A stretch of 7,779 nt of DNA, from NCBI GenBank assembly GCA_023446675.1, contig JAEXPO010000363.1, positions 1-7,779 on the forward strand, given 5' to 3'. Positions 1 to 5,643 of the stretch are shown here, one piece after another (within the stretch, counting starts at the first letter, position 1; each line of letters opens with the position of its first letter). Made by a program: the position numbers and the translations under genes. The DNA comes from Bacillota bacterium. Its GTDB lineage: Bacteria > Bacillota > Clostridia > DSM-8532. The notes beneath the pieces were generated by a model that ran no database searches, was not told the DNA's origin, and worked only from the letters and a program-made list of their open reading frames with translations.

Positions 1-6
1 TGCGGC

Positions 7-1722
7 ATGTATAAGCTTTTTATCGTAGAGGACAATCCCTATACTCGTGAGGATTTGCAGAATGTTCTGGATTGGGAGGATTTAGGGATTGTTGTTGCGG
101 GTTCGTTCTCAAATGGCGGCGAAGCTCTTGCCAAAGTGGATGAGATAAGGCCCGATATTATTCTTACCGACATTGCCATGCCGGTAATTAACGGCATAGA
201 GCTGGCAAAGCGTCTGAAAGAGAAGCACCCTTCCATAAAAACCGTTTTTATGAGCGCCTATATTGAGTTTGATTTTGCAAAAAAAGCTGTTGATCTGGGG
301 ATTTACGGCTATGTACTCAAGCCCATTGTTCCCGATGAGCTTAAGGCCGCCATGGAAAAGCTTCTCAAGGAGTACGAGCTGGAAAACTTTCATAAGGCGG
401 AGCAGGAAAACATGCGCCATAGGATGAAGGAGATGCTTCCCTTTGTCCAGGAGCAGTTTTTCAGAGAGCTTTTATTTAATGAGGCCGACGAAGGCAGGGG
501 CGGTAAAAGGGACAGGGAGGAGCTGGACTTTTTAAAGCTGGACATTCCTGATTGGACGGCTTATGTTATGGTGCTGTCTGTGGAAAAGGATGGGGCCAAC
601 AACGCGGAAGAGGGGTACGGAGGCCATGAAAAGCCTCAATTGGACCTTTCAGCAGCCGTTTATCTTTTATCCTACAAAATCCGAAACATACTCAATAGCG
701 CAGCCGATGAAAGCAAGCGCGTCTTTCCCGTCCGCATATCCGAATACCGGTTTGCGGTTATCGTTTTTACAAGGCCGCCCCTTACTGAGGCGGATCCCTC
801 TCAGAAGGAGAATCCGGCATGTCCCGGACAGAACGAGCCTGCTGCCGATGCGGCGGCAGACATACATATTACCCTTTCCCGCAGGCTGGGGCTGAATGCT
901 CTCATCGGTGTCAGCAGCCCGGGAAGGGGGCTTTCAGACCTTCCCAGGCTTTACAGGCAGGCAAGGCAGGCCATGGAGGCCCTCTTTTACAACAACAGCA
1001 GCCCCATTGTCTTTTTCCGGGACATTGAAGCTGCGGAGGAGAGTCCTCTTGCTCATGAAACACATCTTGAAGAGGTTTTTAAGGATGTTAAGGAGCTTAT
1101 TGCTCTTGGGGATGACGAGGCTATCCGGACTTTTGCCGACAGGTATTTGGGAGTAAGTCTGACGGCCAGGGAGCCTGTCCGGGTTAAAAGCCTGACCTTT
1201 TTTATTGTCAATGCGGCAGCCATCGTACTCATGGAGTCCGATCACTCCTTCAAGGATTTATTTGGGGATGACATCCTTATCTGGAGAAAGCTTTCAAGAT
1301 TTGAGACCATTCTGGACATCCGCCAATGGATCATTAACTTTTTTAAAACCATAAAGGAATATTTAAACGAAAAGGCCGGCTCTGCAAGCGGGGACAGAAC
1401 CGCCCGGGTGGTGGAGGATATCAAGACCGTTATCAAAAGCCGTTACGCGGAGCAGCTTACCGTCAAGGATATCGCCGCCGCGGTTTATTTAAGCCCAAGC
1501 TATGCCAACAGCCTGTTTAAAAAGGACACCGGCATGACCATCTTTGACTGGTTTACCCGGTACCGGCTGGAAATGGCCAAAAAGCTTTTAAGTGATCCGG
1601 AAAGCAAGGTCACGGTGGTGGCCGAGGAGGTAGGCTATATCAGCAAGGCCTATTTCTGTCTCTCTTTTAAAAAGCAGGTGGGGATGTCTCCCGCAGAATA
1701 CAGAAACCGGCTGCTGTGCTGA
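7..1722 (+). CDS. YesN-type response regulator, receiver plus AraC-family DNA-binding domain
   Basis: Cytoplasmic transcription regulator of 571 residues. Residues 1-125 form a receiver domain: acidic pocket Glu8/Asp9, phospho-acceptor Asp55 in LTDIAMP, Ser83 in MSAY, and Lys105 in LKP. Residues of about 180-345 resemble the degenerate GGDEF-like middle domain often seen in this family (IGVSSPGRGLSDLPRLYRQA, then a short helix-rich stretch). Within it, about residues 258-289 are a Pro/Ala/Glu-rich hydrophilic insert. Residues of about 350-460 are helical linker. Residues of about 468-571 carry the two helix-turn-helix units of an AraC domain, the first around 484-510 (LTVKDIAAAVYLSPSYANSL) and the second from about 534 (VVAEEVGYISKAYFCLSFKK), ending in the usual GMSPAEYR. 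The start gives the standard MYKLFIVED opening; its ribosome binding site lies outside the window. The partner kinase follows after 46 bases. The likely target is the transporter promoter downstream (inference). The family call is firm; the exact regulon is not known. Confidence 0.96.
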   Translation: MYKLFIVEDNPYTREDLQNVLDWEDLGIVVAGSFSNGGEALAKVDEIRPDIILTDIAMPVINGIELAKRLKEKHPSIKTVFMSAYIEFDFAKKAVDLGIYGYVLKPIVPDELKAAMEKLLKEYELENFHKAEQENMRHRMKEMLPFVQEQFFRELLFNEADEGRGGKRDREELDFLKLDIPDWTAYVMVLSVEKDGANNAEEGYGGHEKPQLDLSAAVYLLSYKIRNILNSAADESKRVFPVRISEYRFAVIVFTRPPLTEADPSQKENPACPGQNEPAADAAADIHITLSRRLGLNALIGVSSPGRGLSDLPRLYRQARQAMEALFYNNSSPIVFFRDIEAAEESPLAHETHLEEVFKDVKELIALGDDEAIRTFADRYLGVSLTAREPVRVKSLTFFIVNAAAIVLMESDHSFKDLFGDDILIWRKLSRFETILDIRQWIINFFKTIKEYLNEKAGSASGDRTARVVEDIKTVIKSRYAEQLTVKDIAAAVYLSPSYANSLFKKDTGMTIFDWFTRYRLEMAKKLLSDPESKVTVVAEEVGYISKAYFCLSFKKQVGMSPAEYRNRLLC

Positions 1723-1754
1723 TATTTACAGGCCTGCGCCGGTGTGCTTGACTG

Positions 1755-1762
1755 AAAGGAAG
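1755..1762 (+). promoter_or_regulatory. Ribosome binding site that fixes the kinase start at 1769
   Basis: AAAGGAAG, with its AAAGGA core ending 8 bases before the ATG at 1769. An in-frame GTG at 1742 would add nine residues (MCLTERKIV), but it has no purine-rich site upstream and would place this site inside the coding region. The ATG at 1769 is therefore preferred. Confidence 0.8.
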
Positions 1763-1768
1763 ATTGTC

Positions 1769-3547
1769 ATGGGATTATTGGAAAAGTTCAGGTACCGTCA
1801 TCGGTTTGCCTTTGTGCTTTTTATCTTTACACTGATTCCCTTTCTCCTTCTGGGCGGCTTTTTATATAAGGGGATGCGGGAGGAAAGAATTCAGGGGGTT
1901 CTCCAGGATTACGCCTCAGGGCTTGGCAATTACGCTGTGGCGGCGGACAGGCTTCTGGCTGCCTGTATTCAAAAGGGACTGTACTTAAAAAGCAATTCCC
2001 GGGTTCTCTCCTACCTTTCCATGGAGGGGAGGGGCGATCTTGTAAGCACGCTGGACTTTATTGATTACCTTCAGGAAATTATAAATGCTCTCAATGCGGA
2101 TTACAGCAGTGCCGTCATCCGCCTGTACGCCCTTCAAAACAGGGATAATCTGGGAGAATACTATAAGAGCCAGGACCTTTTCTGGGAAGAGTTTGATAAT
2201 AAGGAAGAGGCGCTCAGGGAACAAATTCTGGACCTTCCCTATGACGGTGTGCTGTGGAAGAGCAGGCTTGTGGGCCGTGATACCTACAGCCGCCGCAAGG
2301 AGGACTATTTATGTGTTTACCGCACCATTGAGTCCATTAATACCCTTGTGGGCATTGTAGAAATAGGCCTGCCGGTAAAAAAGCTGGAAAGTCTTTTGCC
2401 CTTTTCGCTTCCGGAGGGCGCCTTCATGCTCCTTGCCATGGACCAGGGTGAAAAGGAGGGTACCGTTATGGCCCTGGGCGGAACAGATAACCCGGGACAG
2501 GAGGCCTTTGCAGCCTATGCCGCTTCCGGCCCCAAGCTCCGGGCCCCGGGCTTTCATATTCTTAAAGCCTCCTTACCGGCACTTGAGGGGCAGGTCTATC
2601 TTTTCGTTCCGGATGCTTTTGTGTCGGACAGAATAAAGGGGGGCTTTCTGCCTGTGGCAGCCTTTGTGGTGCTGCTCCTGTTTTTGCTGGTTTTTGCGGC
2701 GGAAGGGGCGTCCTTTGGCCTTACCCGAAGGCTTTCCCGCTTAATGAACCAGATGGACAGGGATCTGGATGATTTAATCAACCAGGAGGAAATGGCGCCG
2801 TATCAGGGAAGAGATGAAATCGGACGCATCGGCAATAAGGTGCTGGGGCTCATTCAAAGGGTAAAGGAGTATTATGCCAGAGTCTCCGAATCCGAAGCAA
2901 GGAAAAGGGTTTTAGAGCTGGAGCTTTTGCAGGAGCGGCTTAATCCCCATATGCTTTACAATACCCTTGGAACAGTGAAAAGCATTGTAAAGGACAGGCG
3001 GGTTCAGATGGTGGTGGACTCCATGGTGAAATATTACCGCATTGCCTTAAACCGTGGGGACAGCATTATTTTGCTCTCAAGGGAGCTGGATTTGGCCACA
3101 GAGTATTTAAAGCTTCAAAAATTCACCTACGGCAAGGATTTTGAGATACTGACGGAGGCGGATCCGGCTACCCTTTGCTGCACCGTTATCCGGCATCTTT
3201 TGCAGCCCATTGTTGAAAATGCCCTTCTCCACGGCATAGGCGGGCTGCCCTCGGGAGGAGCTATTAAAATAAGAACCTTCTTTGAGGACTTGGAGGCAGG
3301 TAACTCCGGAAGAGCTATTCGAGTTGAAATCAGCGATAATGGACCGGGTATGGATCCCCAATGTCTGAAACGGCTTGCGGAGGAATGTCCTCCCCCTGAG
3401 GAAAAGGACTGCGGCACAGGCTATGGCATTGTGAATGTAAAAAAGCGCATGGCTCTCCATTACGGCCCCGGCTACGGACTTTCCATTGTCAGTACCCCCG
3501 GCAGTGGTACCTGCGTCAGCCTTCGCATACCCTTTCGGATGGGATAA
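1769..3547 (+). CDS. YesM-type sensor histidine kinase
   Basis: Membrane sensor kinase of 592 residues, expected to autophosphorylate on His and pass the phosphate to the regulator encoded just upstream. Membrane segment 1 spans about residues 13-33 and segment 2 about 293-315. The roughly 260 residues between them are the extracellular sensor and look like a Cache-type fold (the stretch ending YLCVYRTIESI...GIVEIGLPVKKLESLL is typical). A HAMP-like linker follows (DEIGRIGNKVLGLI). The H-box is QERLNPHMLYNTL with phospho-acceptor His394; most relatives have Phe where this has Met395. The ATPase domain has the N-box IVENALLHG (Asn484), the first glycine box DNGPGMD (from Asp523) and the second GTGYGIVNV (from Gly549). 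All catalytic motifs are intact and the length is normal for the family. It shares a likely transcript with the regulator, 46 bases apart. The ligand is not evident; a sugar, or a sugar-loaded binding protein, is inferred from the adjacent transporter. Confidence 0.95.
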   Translation: MGLLEKFRYRHRFAFVLFIFTLIPFLLLGGFLYKGMREERIQGVLQDYASGLGNYAVAADRLLAACIQKGLYLKSNSRVLSYLSMEGRGDLVSTLDFIDYLQEIINALNADYSSAVIRLYALQNRDNLGEYYKSQDLFWEEFDNKEEALREQILDLPYDGVLWKSRLVGRDTYSRRKEDYLCVYRTIESINTLVGIVEIGLPVKKLESLLPFSLPEGAFMLLAMDQGEKEGTVMALGGTDNPGQEAFAAYAASGPKLRAPGFHILKASLPALEGQVYLFVPDAFVSDRIKGGFLPVAAFVVLLLFLLVFAAEGASFGLTRRLSRLMNQMDRDLDDLINQEEMAPYQGRDEIGRIGNKVLGLIQRVKEYYARVSESEARKRVLELELLQERLNPHMLYNTLGTVKSIVKDRRVQMVVDSMVKYYRIALNRGDSIILLSRELDLATEYLKLQKFTYGKDFEILTEADPATLCCTVIRHLLQPIVENALLHGIGGLPSGGAIKIRTFFEDLEAGNSGRAIRVEISDNGPGMDPQCLKRLAEECPPPEEKDCGTGYGIVNVKKRMALHYGPGYGLSIVSTPGSGTCVSLRIPFRMG

Positions 3548-3551
3548 ACCC

Positions 3552-3567
3552 GTGGAAGTCATTCCAT
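3552..3567 (+). terminator. Weak hairpin just after the kinase gene, possible leaky terminator
   Basis: TGGAA (3553-3557) and TTCCA (3562-3566) can pair around a GTCA loop, with a further G-U pair outside, and TTTTATGTAT follows. The hairpin starts 5 bases after the kinase stop. Only two G-C pairs support it, so as a terminator it would be weak and may merely separate regulator and transporter transcript levels. It could equally be a small protein-binding palindrome or chance. Confidence 0.3.
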
Positions 3568-3573
3568 TTTATG

Positions 3574-3579
3574 TATAAT
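3574..3579 (+). promoter_or_regulatory. Candidate -10 hexamer (upstream of two)
   Basis: Exact TATAAT in the gap between the kinase and permease genes. The best -35 candidate at a legal distance is GTGGAA (3552-3557), 16 bases upstream and matching TTGACA at only three positions. A start near 3586 would fall within the palindrome at 3583-3597, so a protein bound there could block it. Weak without an activator; transcription from it is not demonstrated. Confidence 0.35.
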
Positions 3580-3609
3580 CACATTGCGATACGCAATAGT
3601 CAGATTGTG
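3580..3609 (+). promoter_or_regulatory. Possible AraC-type direct-repeat activator site
   Basis: CACATTGCG (3580-3588) and CAGATTGTG (3601-3609) agree at seven of nine positions and are offset by 21 bases, two helical turns. AraC-family activators commonly bind tandem half-sites at about this spacing, with the nearer one abutting the -35 region. Here the downstream copy ends about 26 bases before the TATAAT at 3636, which fits. The upstream copy overlaps the palindrome at 3583-3597. Assigning it to the regulator at 7-1722 is inference from context, and a seven-of-nine match can occur by chance. Confidence 0.35.
3583..3597. repeat. Perfect 6-3-6 palindrome ATTGCG-ATA-CGCAAT, possible operator
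   Basis: The arms ATTGCG and CGCAAT are exact reverse complements around a 3-base centre. The site lies between the two TATAAT hexamers, about 91 bases upstream of the permease start at 3689. The odd-length centre is unlike the even, CG-centred operators of LacI-type sugar repressors. As RNA it would be a 6-bp hairpin with too tight a loop and no T-run, so a DNA-binding role is the more natural reading. The binding protein is unknown. Confidence 0.45.
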
Positions 3610-3635
3610 GCCTTATCCCGTTTACCCGGCTGATT

Positions 3636-3641
3636 TATAAT
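3636..3641 (+). promoter_or_regulatory. Candidate -10 hexamer of the transporter promoter
   Basis: Exact TATAAT. The only -35-like hexamer at a workable distance is TTATCC (3612-3617, 18-base spacer), three of six matches, as expected of a promoter that needs an activator. A start near 3648 would give an untranslated leader of about 40 bases ending with the strong ribosome binding site at 3673-3681. It would also lie at or just inside the alternative ATG at 3647, which argues against that ATG. Confidence 0.45.
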
Positions 3642-3672
3642 GCTTTATGAGAGAGATACGCAGCAATTCACC

Positions 3673-3681
3673 GGGAGGAGG
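3673..3681 (+). promoter_or_regulatory. Strong ribosome binding site that selects a TTG start
   Basis: GGGAGGAGG, 7 bases before the in-frame TTG at 3689. An in-frame ATG at 3647 has only TTTATAATGCTTT before it, with no purine-rich site, and would place this site inside the coding region as the peptide PGGG. The TTG is the better start. Confidence 0.75.
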
Positions 3682-3688
3682 TTCCTTC

Positions 3689-4642
3689 TTGCTAAAGCAT
3701 ACCCTATCCGCCGAAACCCCTTTGGTAACGGCACAAAGACCAAGTGTATTCAAACGCATACGAAAGGACTGGATGATTTATGTCCTTATTCTGCCGGCCC
3801 TTATTTTAACCTTTGTGTTTCAGTACCTGCCCATGCCGGGCATTCTCATGGCCTTTAAGGATTACGACATGTTTGCCGGCATACTGAAAAGCCCCTGGGC
3901 AGGCTTGAAATACATCCGTGAAATTTTTAACCTTCCCATGCTTTACGAATCCATTCTGAATACCCTGAAAATAAGTTTTCTGCAGCTCCTTGTGGGCTTC
4001 CCGGCACCCATTATCCTGGCGCTTCTCATAAACGAGCTTCGGGATGGGGCTTTTAAAAGGGTGGCCCAGTCGGTGAGCTACCTGCCTCACTTTTTATCCT
4101 GGATTTCAGTAGTAGGGCTGGTGTATGTGCTTTTGGGCACCTACGGCCCTGTAAATGACCTGAGAGTGGCCCTTTTTGGGCCGGATACCCAGCGTGTGAT
4201 GTGGCTGTCCCGGCAGGATCTTTTCATCCCCCTTGTGCTGGGGATAAGCATATGGAAAGAGGTAGGCTGGGGAACGGTGGTACACCTGGCGGCCATTTCT
4301 TCCATCGACATGCAGCTTTACGAAGCGGCCCGAATGGATGGCGCGGGCAGGCTTAAGCAAACCTGGTACATCACGCTTCCCACCATGCTGCCCACGGTTA
4401 TGATATTGCTCATTTTTCAGCTGGGCCATCTGTTTAAAAGCAATTTCGATCTCATTTACGGTCTTCAGAATCCTTATGTCCAGTTTGAGGTGATTTCCAC
4501 CATTGTGTACCAAACCGGTATCAAGCAGGGCAATTATTCCATGGCCACGGCCGTTGGCTTTATGGAAGGCCTGGTGGCTTTTATTCTGACCTTTGGAGCT
4601 AACCGGCTGTCTAAAAAAATCAGTGAGGTCTCCATTTGGTGA
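3689..4642 (+). CDS. Sugar ABC transporter permease, LplB type
   Basis: Inner component of a carbohydrate importer (MalF-like, binding-protein-dependent permease family), 317 residues from the TTG start, normal for the family. Six membrane segments are visible: about residues 28-48, 93-118, 131-153, 178-204, 231-250 and 287-307. After segment 1 comes the conserved QYLPMPGILMAFKDYDMF stretch of LplB-type proteins. The cytoplasmic EAA loop that docks on the ATPase is YEAARMDGAGRLKQTWYITLP, with Glu212, Asp217 and Gly218. The N-terminal 27 residues are basic and cytoplasmic. It pairs with the permease 19 bases downstream, forming the channel, and receives substrate from the lipoprotein encoded at 5644. 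Relatives import complex oligosaccharides or glycan-derived sugars, but the substrate cannot be read from the sequence. The first of three transporter genes behind the 3548-3688 control region. Confidence 0.95.
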   Translation: MLKHTLSAETPLVTAQRPSVFKRIRKDWMIYVLILPALILTFVFQYLPMPGILMAFKDYDMFAGILKSPWAGLKYIREIFNLPMLYESILNTLKISFLQLLVGFPAPIILALLINELRDGAFKRVAQSVSYLPHFLSWISVVGLVYVLLGTYGPVNDLRVALFGPDTQRVMWLSRQDLFIPLVLGISIWKEVGWGTVVHLAAISSIDMQLYEAARMDGAGRLKQTWYITLPTMLPTVMILLIFQLGHLFKSNFDLIYGLQNPYVQFEVISTIVYQTGIKQGNYSMATAVGFMEGLVAFILTFGANRLSKKISEVSIW

Positions 4643-4647
4643 GGCGG

Positions 4648-4655
4648 AAAGGAGG
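4648..4655 (+). promoter_or_regulatory. Ribosome binding site fixing the second permease start
   Basis: Consensus AAAGGAGG, 6 bases before the ATG at 4662. An in-frame ATG at 4593 lies inside the preceding permease gene, lacks such a site and would add 23 non-family residues, so 4662 is chosen. Confidence 0.85.
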
Positions 4656-4661
4656 AAAGAC

Positions 4662-5558
4662 ATGGGTGATTCGGGAAAAGCCTATAAAGCGTTTCGCGTT
4701 TTCAATGTTGCTTTTATGTTAATCATCATGGCTATTATGCTGTTTCCCTATCTCAATGTGCTGGCAAAGGCCTTTAATGACGGTAAGGATACGGCTTTGG
4801 GGGGTATTACCGTGTTCCCGAGAAAGCTTTCCCTGTACAATTTTGATATGCTTTTCAGGGACGGCAAGGTGGTTAAGGCCATGGGGGTATCCGTCGTCCG
4901 TGTGATAGCGGGCGTGGGGCTGTCCCTGCTCGTTCAGTTTCTGGCAGCCTACGGCTTCAGCAAAAAACAGCTGGCAGGCCGAACCCAAATGCTTTTGTTT
5001 TTAACCCTTCCCATGTTTTTCGGAGGCGGGCTTATACCCCAGTACATTCTCTTTTCCAAGCTGGGCTTTCTCAACAATTTTCTGGTTTATATCGTGCCGG
5101 GGGCCTTCAGCCTTTACAATATGGTTATTATACGAACCTATATCGCAACCCTGCCCGTGAGCCTGGAGGAGTCGGCCAAGCTTGACGGGGCCAATGAGCT
5201 GGTGGTGTTCTTTCGAATTATATTACCCTTATCACTTCCTATTTTGGCGACTATTGCCTTATGGTCCGCCGTGGCCCATTGGAACGACTGGACGACAACC
5301 CTTTACTTTGTTACCAAATCGGATAAATTCACCCTGCAATATGTTCTCATGCAGGTTTTAAAAGAAAGTGAACGGATATTGAAAATGATACAGGAGGCCC
5401 AGCTGGAGGGACGGGTGGTGGACACCACGGTATCAACCACTCCGGAGGCCCTTCAGGCCGCCCAGATTGTGCTTACAACCCTTCCCATCATTCTGGTGTA
5501 CCCCTTTCTTCAAAAGTACTTTATTAAGGGCGTAACCCTTGGTGCTATCAAGGATTAG
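4662..5558 (+). CDS. Sugar ABC transporter permease, LplC/YtcP type
   Basis: Second channel subunit (MalG-like) of 298 residues, the usual length. Six membrane segments: about residues 13-33, 75-98, 108-130, 138-158, 187-207 and 264-284. Family marks include MLFPYLNVLAKAFND after segment 1, the GGGLIPQYIL stretch, WNDWTTTLYFV after segment 5, and the C-terminal QKYFIKGVTLGAIKD. The EAA loop reads EESAKLDGANELVVFFRIIL with Glu169/Glu170, Asp175 and Gly176; Ser171 replaces the first Ala, as in many sugar permeases of this class. It begins 19 bases after the upstream permease stop and is surely co-transcribed with it. The binding-protein gene follows after 85 bases. No ATPase gene is present in the window, which is normal for LplABC/YtcPQ-type systems that share an MsmX-like ATPase (established for the type, inferred here). 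Confidence 0.95.
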   Translation: MGDSGKAYKAFRVFNVAFMLIIMAIMLFPYLNVLAKAFNDGKDTALGGITVFPRKLSLYNFDMLFRDGKVVKAMGVSVVRVIAGVGLSLLVQFLAAYGFSKKQLAGRTQMLLFLTLPMFFGGGLIPQYILFSKLGFLNNFLVYIVPGAFSLYNMVIIRTYIATLPVSLEESAKLDGANELVVFFRIILPLSLPILATIALWSAVAHWNDWTTTLYFVTKSDKFTLQYVLMQVLKESERILKMIQEAQLEGRVVDTTVSTTPEALQAAQIVLTTLPIILVYPFLQKYFIKGVTLGAIKD

Positions 5559-5563
5559 ACGGT

Positions 5564-5569
5564 TTGACA
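5564..5569 (+). promoter_or_regulatory. Isolated TTGACA before the binding-protein gene
   Basis: An exact -35 hexamer 6 bases after the second permease stop. The sequence at the right distance is GC-rich (alternating GCGCGCGC at 5579-5586) and the nearest -10-like hexamer, GATGTT (5589-5594, 19-base spacer), matches three of six positions. ACATC (5569-5573) and GATGT (5589-5593) could also pair around the GC run. It may be a weak internal promoter, a processing or stabilising stem that lifts lipoprotein expression, or chance. Confidence 0.2.
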
Positions 5570-5627
5570 CATCTTTATGCGCGCGCGGGATGTTCAATAA
5601 ATGCAAGTTAAAAGGGAAAAGCAATTT

Positions 5628-5635
5628 AAAGGAGG
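5628..5635 (+). promoter_or_regulatory. Ribosome binding site fixing the lipoprotein start
   Basis: Consensus AAAGGAGG, 8 bases before the ATG at 5644. The frame stays open back to a TTG at 5539, inside the upstream permease gene, but starting there would bury the signal peptide behind 35 residues. The ATG at 5644 is therefore firm. Confidence 0.85.
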
Positions 5636-5643
5636 ATTTTTCA

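Noticed and set aside
1742..1768. GTG at 1742 as the kinase start
   Set aside because: It has no ribosome binding site, while AAAGGA sits 8 bases before the ATG at 1769.
3107..3562. Open frame of 151 codons on the - strand over the kinase ATPase domain
   Set aside because: The + strand carries the N-box and both glycine boxes here, so the antisense frame is a shadow.
3583..3597. Palindrome read as a LacI-family or CcpA operator
   Set aside because: Those sites have an even, CG-centred symmetry and a different consensus; this one has a 3-base ATA centre.
3647..3688. ATG at 3647 as the first permease start
   Set aside because: It has no ribosome binding site; the GGGAGGAGG at 3673-3681 points to the TTG at 3689, and the predicted promoter would start transcription at this ATG.
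4106..4663. Open frame of 185 codons on the - strand across the first permease gene
   Set aside because: It is entirely covered by a clear six-helix permease with an intact EAA loop; the His/Gly/Lys-rich product looks like reversed membrane-protein coding sequence.
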